Positions 43,886-51,891 of a stretch of DNA of 64,000 nucleotides are shown here, one piece after another. The position numbers and the translations under genes were made by a program. The notes under the pieces are model-generated. The model saw nothing but the letters and a program-made list of their open reading frames with translations, ran no database searches and was not told the origin of the DNA. Each line of letters begins with the position of its first letter. Positions within the stretch are counted from its first letter, which is position 1. The DNA comes from Brachybacterium sp. YJGR34 (GTDB lineage: Bacteria > Actinomycetota > Actinomycetes > Actinomycetales > Dermabacteraceae): NCBI RefSeq assembly GCF_003347015.1, contig NZ_PNFB01000012.1, positions 40,386 to 104,385 on the forward strand, given 5' to 3'.

Positions 43886-46800
43886 GTGTCACAGCAGACA
43901 CAGGGCTCCGGAACCTCGGAGTTCGGTCCGAATCAGTGGCTCGTGGACGCGCTGCGCGAGCAGTGGCGGCAGGATCCCTCGAGCGTCGACCCCAGCTGGG
44001 CGGAGCATTTCGCCGCCGACAGCTCGGTGACGCCCGGGACCCCCTCCGACGAGGGGCCCCCGGCGACCCCTGCCCGCGCGGCGACGGCGCCGCCCGCGCA
44101 GGACGACGCGCCGGCCCCTCCCGCGCCCCGCGCGCCCGCGGCCGAGCCGCCCTCCCCGACGCCCTCGGCCGATCCCCCGTCCACCCCCACGCCCTCCCCG
44201 GCCGCGGCTCCCGCGACCCCTCCACCGCCCGCGAAGGAAGCCCCTGCCGTGAACGACGCCGCCCCGAAGCAGCCGTCCGTCTCCACCACCTCGGACCGCC
44301 CGGAGAAGGTCCCCACCACCACCGCGCAGATCCCCGCGGTCGAGCTGGAGGCCCCGGAGCCGGTCAAGCTGCGCGGCCCGGCCGCCGCCGTGGTGCGGAA
44401 CATGGACGAGTCGCTCGGCGTGCCCACCGCGACCTCGGTGCGCGACGTGCCGGTGAAGCTGCTGTTCGACAACCGCACCGTCATCAACAACCACCTCCGG
44501 CGCCATCGCGCGGGCAAGGTGTCCTTCACCCACCTCATCGGCTGGGCGATGGTCGAGGCGATCACCGAGATCACCGACATGAACAACGGCTTCGATGTCG
44601 ATGAGAAGGGCAAGCCGCTGCTGCTGAAGCGGCAGGACATCAACTTCGGACTGGCGATCGACATGCCGCGCCCGGACGGCTCCCGCGGCCTGGTGGTCCC
44701 CAGCATCAAGGCCGCGCAGCGCTTCGACTTCCGCGGCTTCTGGAAGGCCTACGAGGAGGTGGTCCGCAAGGCCCGCGCCGGCAAGCTGACGATGGAGGAC
44801 TTCGCCCACACCACCGTCTCGCTGACCAATCCCGGCGGCATCGGCACGGTCCACTCGATCCCGCGCCTCATGCAGGGCCAGGGAGTGATCGTCGGCGTCG
44901 GCGCGATGGACTACCCCGCGCAGTTCCAGGGAGCGAGCCCCAAGACCCTCGCCGATCTGGCCGTCTCGAAGGTCATGACCCTGACCTCGACCTACGACCA
45001 CCGCATCATCCAGGGGGCCGCCTCCGGCGAGTTCCTCAAGCGGATGGGCGACAAGCTGCTGGGCAAGGACGGCTTCTACGACCGGGTCTTCGAGTCGCTG
45101 CGCCTGCCCTACCAGCCGGTCCGCTGGGTCCCGGACAACCCGTTCCAGCACACCGACTCCGAGCGCCTGGCCCGGGTCATGGACCTCATCCACGCCTTCC
45201 GCGTGCGCGGCCACCTGATGGCGGACACCGATCCGCTGCAGTACAAGGTCCGCACGCATCCGGATCTCGACGTCGAGACCTACGGCCTGACCCTGTGGGA
45301 CCTGGACCGCACCTTCCCGACCCGCGGCCTCGGCGGCAAGGACGAGCTGACGCTGCGGGAGATCCTCGGCGTCCTGCGCGACGCCTACTGCCGCACCATC
45401 GGCGTGGAGTACATGCACATCTCCGATCCGGAGGAGCGTGCCTGGATCCAGGCGAAGATGGAGACCCCGCGCCGCCCCTTCGAGAAGGCGGAGCACACGC
45501 ACATCATGGACCGCCTCAACGCCGCGGAGGCGTTCGAGACCTTCCTGCAGACGAAGTTCGTGGGCCAGAAGCGCTTCTCGCTCGAGGGCGGCGAGTCCGT
45601 CATCCCGATGCTCGACGCGGTGCTCCACGGCGCCGCCCACGACGGCCTCGACGAGGTCTGCATCGGCATGTCGCACCGCGGGCGCCTCAACGTGCTCTCG
45701 AACCTCGCCGGCAAGAGCTACGGCCAGATCTTCCAGGAGTTCGAGGGGTACTTCGGCGAGCACCCGGGCTCCGGTGACGTCAAGTACCACCTCGGCACCG
45801 AGGGCACCTACACCTCGCACGACGGGGAGACCACGAAGGTGTACCTCGCGGCGAACCCCTCGCATCTCGAGGCGGTCAACCCCGTGCTCGAGGGCATCGT
45901 GCGCGCCAAGCAGGATCGGCTCGAGCGCCCCGAGGAATTCCCGGTCCTGCCGGTGCTCGTTCACGGCGACGCGGCCTTCGCCGGACAGGGCGTGGTCACC
46001 GAGACCCTGAACCTCTCGGAGCTGCGCGGCTACCGCACCGGCGGCACCGTGCACGTCATCATCAACAACCAGATCGGCTTCACGACGCTGCCGGACTCCT
46101 CGCGCTCGTCCTTCTACTCGACCGACGTCGCCAAGTCGACGCAGCTGGCGATCTTCCACGTCAACGGCGATGATCCCGAGGCCTGCGTGCGCGTGGCCGA
46201 GATCGCCTTCGAGTACCGCCAGAAGTTCCACCGCGACGTGGTCATCGACATGCTCTGCTACCGCCGCCGCGGCCACAACGAGGGGGACGACCCCTCGATG
46301 ACCCAGCCGGAGATGTACAAGCTCATCGGGGACAAGCCCTCCACGCGCAAGCTCTACATGGAGGCGCTCATCGAGCGCGGCGACCTCACCGAGGAGGAGA
46401 CCGAGCGGGTGGTCCGCAACTTCCAGGAGCACCTGGACTCGGCCTTCGCCTCCACCCGCGCGGACGCCTCCGAGGCCGATCCGACGGAGAGCGTCCAGGG
46501 CCTGGACCTGCCCACCTCGCAGCGCACCGGGAACGGGGCGGAGGCGGTGGAGACCGCGGTCGAGGCCTCGGTCCTGGAGCGGATCGGAGAGGCTCATTCG
46601 CAGCCGCCGAGCACCTTCACCGTCCACCCCAAGCTGATGACGGTGCTCCAGCGCCGCCAGCAGATGTCGACGCAGGGCAATGTCGACTGGGCCTACGGCG
46701 AGCTGCTCGCCTTCGGCTCCCTGCTGATGCAGGGCCACCGCGTGCGCCTGGCCGGTCAGGACTCCCGCCGCGGCACCTTCGTGCAGCGCCACGGCGTGCT

Positions 46801-47698
46801 CATCGACCACGAGAACGGCGACGTCTGGACGCCGCTGGCGAACCTCTCCGACGACCAGGCCCGCTTCAACGTCTACGACTCCTCGCTCTCGGAGTTCGCG
46901 GCACTGGGCTACGAGTACGGCTACTCCGTGGAGAGCCCCCGGTCGCTGGTGCTCTGGGAGGCGCAGTTCGGCGACTTCGTCAACGGCGCCCAGACCATCA
47001 TCGACGAGTTCATCTCCGCCTCGGAGCAGAAGTGGGCCCAGAACTCGAGCGTGGTCATGCTCCTTCCCCACGGCTACGAGGGCCAGGGGCCGGATCACTC
47101 CTCCGCCCGCATCGAGCGCTTCCTGCAGCTGTGCGCGGAGGACAACATGCGGGTGGCCGCCCCGTCCACGCCGGCCAGCTACTTCCACCTCCTGCGGCGG
47201 CAGGCGCTGGCCGAGCCCAAGAAGCCGCTGATCGTCTTCACGCCGAAGTCGATGCTGCGCAACAAGGCCGCCGTGAGCTCCGTCGAGGACTTCACCACCG
47301 GCACCTTCGAGCCGGTGCTGCCGGACACGACGGTGGACCCCGCCGGGGTGCGCCAGGTCGTGCTGGCCGCGGGCAAGGTCTACTGGGACCTGGTCGCCCA
47401 GCGCGAGAAGCTCGGGGCGTCGCACACCGCGATCGTGCGGGTCGAGCAGCTCTACCCGCTGCCCGCGACGCAGCTGCGCGAAGTCCTGGGCGCCTTCCCG
47501 GACGCGCAGCTCACCTGGGTCCAGGAGGAGCCGCAGAACCAGGGCGCGTGGAGCTTCATGGCGATGAACTTCCCGACCGAGGTCGGACGGTCTCTGCGGG
47601 TCGTGGCCCGCCCGGCCTCGGCCTCGCCCGCCACCGGGTCGAACTCGACGCACAAGGCCGAGCAGGAGGAGCTGCTCACGCGCGCCCTCGACGTCTGA
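43886..47698 (+). CDS. kgd: Multifunctional 2-oxoglutarate dehydrogenase E1/E2 (Kgd/OdhA)
   Basis: 1270 residues. Decarboxylates 2-oxoglutarate and transfers the succinyl group, linking the TCA cycle to succinyl-CoA; it works with lipoyl E2 and E3 made elsewhere. Residues 1-40 are the E1 N-terminal segment (QWLVDALREQWR), 50-130 a Pro/Ala linker, about 150-370 an E2-like acyltransferase with STYDHRIIQGAASGEFL, and the rest a thiamine-dependent E1 (GMSHRGRLNVL, NNQIGFTT, YRRRGHNEGDDPSMTQP, LPHGYEGQGPDHSSARIERF). This fused form is typical of actinobacteria. GTG at 43886; a TAGGCT -10-like element is at about 43833. No lipoyl domain is present. Confidence 0.97.
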   Translation: MSQQTQGSGTSEFGPNQWLVDALREQWRQDPSSVDPSWAEHFAADSSVTPGTPSDEGPPATPARAATAPPAQDDAPAPPAPRAPAAEPPSPTPSADPPSTPTPSPAAAPATPPPPAKEAPAVNDAAPKQPSVSTTSDRPEKVPTTTAQIPAVELEAPEPVKLRGPAAAVVRNMDESLGVPTATSVRDVPVKLLFDNRTVINNHLRRHRAGKVSFTHLIGWAMVEAITEITDMNNGFDVDEKGKPLLLKRQDINFGLAIDMPRPDGSRGLVVPSIKAAQRFDFRGFWKAYEEVVRKARAGKLTMEDFAHTTVSLTNPGGIGTVHSIPRLMQGQGVIVGVGAMDYPAQFQGASPKTLADLAVSKVMTLTSTYDHRIIQGAASGEFLKRMGDKLLGKDGFYDRVFESLRLPYQPVRWVPDNPFQHTDSERLARVMDLIHAFRVRGHLMADTDPLQYKVRTHPDLDVETYGLTLWDLDRTFPTRGLGGKDELTLREILGVLRDAYCRTIGVEYMHISDPEERAWIQAKMETPRRPFEKAEHTHIMDRLNAAEAFETFLQTKFVGQKRFSLEGGESVIPMLDAVLHGAAHDGLDEVCIGMSHRGRLNVLSNLAGKSYGQIFQEFEGYFGEHPGSGDVKYHLGTEGTYTSHDGETTKVYLAANPSHLEAVNPVLEGIVRAKQDRLERPEEFPVLPVLVHGDAAFAGQGVVTETLNLSELRGYRTGGTVHVIINNQIGFTTLPDSSRSSFYSTDVAKSTQLAIFHVNGDDPEACVRVAEIAFEYRQKFHRDVVIDMLCYRRRGHNEGDDPSMTQPEMYKLIGDKPSTRKLYMEALIERGDLTEEETERVVRNFQEHLDSAFASTRADASEADPTESVQGLDLPTSQRTGNGAEAVETAVEASVLERIGEAHSQPPSTFTVHPKLMTVLQRRQQMSTQGNVDWAYGELLAFGSLLMQGHRVRLAGQDSRRGTFVQRHGVLIDHENGDVWTPLANLSDDQARFNVYDSSLSEFAALGYEYGYSVESPRSLVLWEAQFGDFVNGAQTIIDEFISASEQKWAQNSSVVMLLPHGYEGQGPDHSSARIERFLQLCAEDNMRVAAPSTPASYFHLLRRQALAEPKKPLIVFTPKSMLRNKAAVSSVEDFTTGTFEPVLPDTTVDPAGVRQVVLAAGKVYWDLVAQREKLGASHTAIVRVEQLYPLPATQLREVLGAFPDAQLTWVQEEPQNQGAWSFMAMNFPTEVGRSLRVVARPASASPATGSNSTHKAEQEELLTRALDV

Positions 47699-47762
47699 TC
47701 GGCGGGAGGGGCCGCGAGCGGCCCCTCCCCTCCCTGCAGACAGCCCGCATCCCGTTCGCCGT

Positions 47763-47768
47763 TACAGT
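47763..47768 (+). promoter_or_regulatory. -10 element for the SGNH-fold gene
   Basis: TACAGT located 32 bases before the GTG at 47801, followed by AGGAGG (47790-47795) with five-base spacing. A normal leadered promoter. Confidence 0.5.
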
Positions 47769-47800
47769 GGACATCCCCGTCCCAGGTCCAGGAGGTCCCG

Positions 47801-48445
47801 GTGCAGACCGTGCCCACATCGCCCGCCCCGAATCCGGATTCCCGGATCCGGATCATCGCGCTCGGAGACGAGCTTCTCGCCGGGGTCGGTGATGCCCGTG
47901 CCCTCGGCTGGCTGGGGCGCGCCGTGGCCAGCGAGCAGGGCGCGGCCAGCCGCATCGACGTCTTCACCGCCGCACTGCCCGGGGAGACCTCCGCCGAGCT
48001 CGCCGAGCGCTGGGACCAGGACGTGCAGCGCCGCTTCTCCGCGCAGGGCCGGTCCACCGGCACCGTCGACCACCGGGTGGTTCTCGCCATGGGCCGCGCG
48101 GACGTCGAGTCCGGGCTGTCGCTGGCGCGCTCCCGCCTGAACCTCGCGAAGATCCTCGACGGTCTCGAGCGGCTGCGCCTCCCGGCCTTCGTGGTGGGTC
48201 CGCCGCCCAGCCGCGACCGGGCCACCACCGACGCGGTGCGCGAGCTCTCGAGCGCCTTCGAGGACGTCTGCGCGCGGCGCCGCATCCCCTACATCGACTC
48301 CGTCGGCGGCCTCGCGGGCCATGAGCAGTGGGAGTCCGACCTGGCGCGTTCCCCCGGTGATCATCCCGGGCAGACGGGCTACGGCCTCATGGCCTGGCTG
48401 GTGCTCCACGGAGGCTTCGGCTCCTGGCTGGGCACCTCCGCCTGA
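47801..48445 (+). CDS. SGNH/GDSL-fold protein lacking the catalytic serine
   Basis: 214 residues, no signal peptide. Fold and spacing match SGNH hydrolases: block I is IIALGDELLAGVGDARALGW, with Glu24 where GDS has the nucleophile Ser. Block III, usually GxND, reads AMGRAD. Near the C-terminus GDHPGQTGYGL keeps His but has no Asp three residues before it. So the usual Ser-His-Asp machinery is not intact, and it may bind rather than hydrolyse. GTG at 47801 with AGGAGG. Lies between kgd and bL37. Role unknown. Confidence 0.75.
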   Translation: MQTVPTSPAPNPDSRIRIIALGDELLAGVGDARALGWLGRAVASEQGAASRIDVFTAALPGETSAELAERWDQDVQRRFSAQGRSTGTVDHRVVLAMGRADVESGLSLARSRLNLAKILDGLERLRLPAFVVGPPPSRDRATTDAVRELSSAFEDVCARRRIPYIDSVGGLAGHEQWESDLARSPGDHPGQTGYGLMAWLVLHGGFGSWLGTSA

Positions 48446-48578
48446 GCGCTCCCCTCCCCGGTCCCGCGCCGGAGTGACCTGCCCCTCAGCACGGCGCCGC
48501 GAGCGGCGTGGACCGCCGGGCCGGCCGGGCGGCTGTGGCATACTCGCAGCGTTACCCGGGCGAAGGAAGGAGAACGTG

Positions 48579-48653
48579 ATGAGCAAGCGAGGACGCAAGC
48601 GCAAGGCTCGCCGTAAGAACGGCGCGAATCACGGCAAGCGCCCCAACAGCTGA
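48579..48653 (+). CDS. Ribosomal protein bL37 (24 residues)
   Basis: A very short basic protein, MSKRGRKRKARRKNGANHGK followed by four residues. The pattern KRGRK...ANHGKRPN is that of the actinobacterial ribosomal protein bL37, a small lineage-specific component of the 50S subunit described in mycobacterial ribosomes. Strong GGAAGGAG ribosome binding site and ATG at 48579. A perfect hairpin follows. Easily missed by length filters. Confidence 0.88.
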   Translation: MSKRGRKRKARRKNGANHGKRPNS

Positions 48654-48673
48654 CCGTGACGCCGCCAGCGGCG

Positions 48674-48719
48674 GCATGACGAAGGGCCCCTCCCGCGCGG
48701 GAGGGGCCCTTCGTCATGC
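48674..48719. terminator. 46-base perfect palindrome, bidirectional terminator
   Basis: The two halves (48674-48696 and 48697-48719) are exact inverse complements with no loop base, centred on ccgcgcgg with GC-rich gggcccctccc arms. Lies between the convergent bL37 and anti-sigma genes, 20 bases after the bL37 stop. Confidence 0.85.
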
Positions 48720-48749
48720 CTGCGCCGCCGAGCGACCTCGGCGGCGCGC

Positions 48750-49085
48750 TCAGGGCGCGGGGAAGGTGCGGCGCGTGGAGGTGGAGGTGATGCGGACGGT
48801 GGTGCCGTCGGCCTCCGTCACCGTGACGCTGCGGCACTGCACGGCGATCCGCTCGCGGAGCTCCGAGGGGGCGCGGTCCGCGCAGCTGCGCCGGACCAGC
48901 TCCTTGATGCGGCGCACCTGGTCCCATTCCTCGGCGCACTCGGGGCAGTCGGCCGTGTGGCGCTGCATCCGCTCGACCATCTCGGCGGGCAGCTCGCCGT
49001 CGAGCGCCTCCTCGAGGCCGAAGCGCAGATCGCGGCGCGCCTGCTCCTCGGAGTCGTCGCGTCCTGTCCTGTCCTGCGGGCTCAT
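48750..49085 (-). CDS. Zinc anti-sigma factor, RsrA/RshA-like
   Basis: 111 residues. Binds the redox ECF sigma factor encoded just upstream and should release it under thiol oxidation. The zinc motif H-x3-C-x2-C is present ([13 protein letters not shown]). The N-terminal cysteine that forms the redox disulfide in Streptomyces RsrA (Cys11) has no counterpart: the segment reads [11 protein letters not shown]. Further Cys residues occur in RRSCADRA and VQCRSV. ATG overlaps the sigma stop (ATGA). The family call is good; redox control is inferred. Confidence 0.85.
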   Translation of the reverse strand: MSPQDRTGRDDSEEQARRDLRFGLEEALDGELPAEMVERMQRHTADCPECAEEWDQVRRIKELVRRSCADRAPSELRERIAVQCRSVTVTEADGTTVRITSTSTRRTFPAP

Positions 49086-49759
49086 CGTTCCTCCGTCCGA
49101 TCCGTCGTCCCGGTCGCGGCAGCGGCGTCCTCGCGGAGGAAGCCGCTGCGGTAGGCGTAGTCGGAGAGCTTCTCGCGCAGCTGGCGGCGCCCCCGGTGCA
49201 GCCGGGACATCACGGTCCCGATCGGCGTGTCCATGATCTCCGCGATCTCCTTGTAGGCGAAGCCCTCGACATCGGCGAGGTAGACCGCCATCCGGTAGTC
49301 CTCCCGGAGCTCGGCCAGGGCGTCCTTGACCGCGGAGTCCGGCAGATGGTCCAGCGCCTCGGCCTCCGCCGAGCGCAGCCCCTCGCTGGTGTGGCTGGCC
49401 ACGTCCGCCAGCTGCCAGTCCTCGACGGTGTCGGTCCACGCCTCCTTGGGGCGGCGCTGCTGCTTGCGGTACGTCGAGATGAAGTTGTTGGTCATGATCC
49501 GGTACAGCCAGGCCCGCATGTTGGTGCCGGGGGTGAACCGGTCCCGAGAACGGAAGGCCTTCATGAAGGTCTCCTGCACCAGATCCTCGGCATCGTGCGG
49601 GTTGCGGGTCATCCGCAGCGCGCCGCCGTAGAGCGAGTCCAGATGCGAGAGCGCCTCGCGCTCGAAGTCGAAGTCCGCGTCGACGGGCGCGGCGCCGGTG
49701 GTGCCGTCGCCGTCCGGCAGGCCCGCGTCGGGGCTCGTGGAGGGATCTGTCTGGGTCAT
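49082..49759 (-). CDS. ECF sigma factor, SigR/SigH type
   Basis: 225 residues from the ATG at 49759 (MTQTDPST), with GGAG five bases upstream. Region 2 ([40 protein letters not shown]) and region 4 ([33 protein letters not shown]) closely resemble SigR/SigH, which control thiol-oxidative stress genes. Paired with the zinc anti-sigma gene. A GGAAC-N18-GTT promoter lies upstream, fitting autoregulation. Confidence 0.92.
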   Translation of the reverse strand: MTQTDPSTSPDAGLPDGDGTTGAAPVDADFDFEREALSHLDSLYGGALRMTRNPHDAEDLVQETFMKAFRSRDRFTPGTNMRAWLYRIMTNNFISTYRKQQRRPKEAWTDTVEDWQLADVASHTSEGLRSAEAEALDHLPDSAVKDALAELREDYRMAVYLADVEGFAYKEIAEIMDTPIGTVMSRLHRGRRQLREKLSDYAYRSGFLREDAAAATGTTDRTEER

Positions 49760-49880
49760 TGCGCTCCAACCTACGCCAGGAGGCCCGGCAGGGGCAGTCT
49801 CCTGCCGCGTCCGCAGCGTCGCCGTCATCGCTCGCTCTCCCTCCGCAGCCGGCGCACGGGGATCCGGGCGCACCATCCGA

Positions 49881-49910
49881 GGGAACGCCGACCGCACGGG
49901 AGTTGTTCCC
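49881..49910. promoter_or_regulatory. Symmetric SigR/SigH-type promoter facing both ways
   Basis: GGGAAC (49881-49886) and GTTCCC (49905-49910) are inverse copies. GGAAC to GTT spacing is 18 bases on both strands, matching the GGAAT-N18-GTT consensus of SigR/SigH. On the minus strand it would drive the sigma/anti-sigma pair, on the plus strand the DoxX gene at 49994. Confidence 0.7.
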
Positions 49911-49993
49911 TGCGCGGTAGTCTGGCCGTCGGTGACCTGCCCGACACGGCGTCACCGGACCTCCTGACACCCGCTCCAGAACGTGAGGACACC

Positions 49994-50560
49994 ATGGCCC
50001 TGGTCCGCCGCATCGCCCGCCCCCTGCTCGCCGCCCCCTTCATCGCCCAGGGCGTGCGCTCCGCCGTGCACCCCGAGCGTGACATCGAGGTCTTCCCCGA
50101 GGCCTTCGAGAAGGTCGACTCCTCGCTCGCGAAGAGCTCGGCCCCGGGGTTCGTCGACGTGCGCACGGTGCTCCGGGCCACCGGCGTCGTCGCCGCCGGT
50201 GCGGGCGTGCTGTACGCCACCAACCGCTACCCGCGCGCCGCCGCGACGACCCTGCTGCTGACCACGTCGGTCGGATGGGCGGGCCGCAAGAAGATCTGGG
50301 AGCTGCGCGGCGAGGAGCTGACCGACGAGGTCCGCTCGATCCTCACCGAGGTGGGCCTCCTGGGCGGTGTGCTGCTGGCCGTGGTCGACCACGAGGGCCG
50401 TCCGTCCCTCGGATACCGCGCGAGCAAGTTCGTCGAGCGCAGCCAGAAGAAGGCCGCGCAGAAGCAGCGCGAGATCGAGAAGAAGGCCGGGTCGCTGGAG
50501 AAGTCCGCGAAGCGTGCGGCCGGATCCGCCACGAAGCAGCTCGCCGCCCGGAACGGCTGA
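49994..50560 (+). CDS. DoxX family membrane protein
   Basis: 188 residues. Three to four membrane helices; start ALVRRIARPLLAAPFIAQGV resembles DoxX proteins, followed by VLRATGVVAAGAGVLYATNR and a Lys/Ala-rich C-terminal coil (RSQKKAAQKQREIEKKAGSL). DoxX proteins have been linked to thiol and oxidative stress, which fits the shared SigR-type promoter with the sigma gene. ATG at 49994. aroA starts six bases after its stop, so they may be co-transcribed. Confidence 0.85.
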   Translation: MALVRRIARPLLAAPFIAQGVRSAVHPERDIEVFPEAFEKVDSSLAKSSAPGFVDVRTVLRATGVVAAGAGVLYATNRYPRAAATTLLLTTSVGWAGRKKIWELRGEELTDEVRSILTEVGLLGGVLLAVVDHEGRPSLGYRASKFVERSQKKAAQKQREIEKKAGSLEKSAKRAAGSATKQLAARNG

Positions 50561-50565
50561 GCGCC

Positions 50566-51891
50566 GTGACCTCCGAGGTGCTGTGGAACGCGCCGCTGGC
50601 CGACGGCCCCGTCGACGCCCTCGTCCGCGTCCCCGGCTCGAAATCGCTCACGGCGCGCTGGATGCTGCTGGCGGCCGCGGCCGATGAGCCCTCGGTGCTG
50701 CGCGGCGCGCTCGTCTCCCGCGACACCCGGCTGATGCGCGACGCGCTCGAGCGGCTCGGAGCAGTCCTCGAGGTGCAGGACGGCGCGCTGCACGTCACGC
50801 CGCTGCCGCCCGCGGCCGAGCATCCCGCCGAGCCGGTGGAGATCCACACCGGTCTGGCCGGGACCGTCATGCGGTTCGTGCCGATGCTCGCCGCGCTGCA
50901 TCACGGCGACGTCCGCTTCACCGGCGACGAGGGCGCCCTGGTGCGGCCGATGGGCGCCGTGATCGACGCGCTGCAGCAGCTGGGCGTGGAGGTCACCGAG
51001 CACGGCATGCCCGGCCACCTGCCGATCACCGTCCACGGCACGGGGCGTCTGCAGGGCGGGCGCATCGAGATCGACGCCTCGGACTCCAGCCAGTTCGTCT
51101 CCAACGTCCTGCTGGTCGGGGCCCGCGCCGCAGCAGATCTCGAGCTGGTGCACGTGGGCGAGACCCTCCCGTCGCTGCCGCACATCGACATGACCCTGGA
51201 GACCCTGCGCCAGGCAGGGGTCGAGGCCGATCACCGGCTCGACGACGAGGGACGCCACTGCTGGCGGGTCTCCCGCGGGCCGATCCGCCCGGTCAGCGGC
51301 GCCGTCGAACCCGATCTGTCCAACGCCGGGCCCTTCCTCGCCGCCGCCATGGTCACCGAGGGGACCATCGCGATCGACGACTGGCCCGAGCGCACCACCC
51401 AGCCCGGGGATGCCTATCGCGATCTGCTGGCCCGGATGGGCGGCGAGGTCTGGCGCGAGGACGAGGCCGTGTGCGTGCGCGGCACCGGCGTCCTGCGGGG
51501 CATCGAGGCGGACCTCTCGGCCGTCGGCGAGCTGGCCCCCACGATCGCGGCTCTGTGCGCCCTGGCCGATTCACCCTCGCGCCTGACCGGCATCGCGCAC
51601 CTGCGCGGCCACGAGACGGATCGACTGAAGGCCCTGGCCACGGAGCTGTCGAAGGTCGGTGCCCGCACCGTCGAGCTCGAGGACGGGATCGAGGTCCATC
51701 CCGGTCCGCTGCACGGCGCGGTCTTCGAGACCTACGCGGACCACCGCATGGCCACCGCCGGAGCGATCATCGGGCTGCGCGTGCCGGGCCTGCAGGTGGT
51801 GGACGTCGGCACCACCCAGAAGACCCTGCCGGACTTCGTGGGGATGTGGCTGGCCATGCTGCACCCCGAGCCGGCGGTGAACGACGCGTGA
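50566..51891 (+). CDS. aroA: 3-phosphoshikimate 1-carboxyvinyltransferase (EPSP synthase)
   Basis: 441 residues. Joins shikimate-3-phosphate and PEP in aromatic amino acid synthesis. Motifs: VRVPGSKSLTARWMLLAAAA, the second signature GLAGTVMRFVPMLAAL with the PEP-binding Arg, DSSQFVSNVLL, EPDLSNAGPFLAA and LRGHETDRLKALATEL. GTG at 50566. Overlaps rsgA by four bases. aroA-rsgA next to the sigma/anti-sigma pair is also seen in mycobacteria. Confidence 0.96.
   Translation: MTSEVLWNAPLADGPVDALVRVPGSKSLTARWMLLAAAADEPSVLRGALVSRDTRLMRDALERLGAVLEVQDGALHVTPLPPAAEHPAEPVEIHTGLAGTVMRFVPMLAALHHGDVRFTGDEGALVRPMGAVIDALQQLGVEVTEHGMPGHLPITVHGTGRLQGGRIEIDASDSSQFVSNVLLVGARAAADLELVHVGETLPSLPHIDMTLETLRQAGVEADHRLDDEGRHCWRVSRGPIRPVSGAVEPDLSNAGPFLAAAMVTEGTIAIDDWPERTTQPGDAYRDLLARMGGEVWREDEAVCVRGTGVLRGIEADLSAVGELAPTIAALCALADSPSRLTGIAHLRGHETDRLKALATELSKVGARTVELEDGIEVHPGPLHGAVFETYADHRMATAGAIIGLRVPGLQVVDVGTTQKTLPDFVGMWLAMLHPEPAVNDA

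Noticed and set aside
43889..47653. 1254-residue open frame antisense to kgd
   Set aside because: Shadow of a GC-rich gene: composition is Gly/Arg/His/Leu low-complexity, no motifs, while the plus-strand frame is a complete Kgd.
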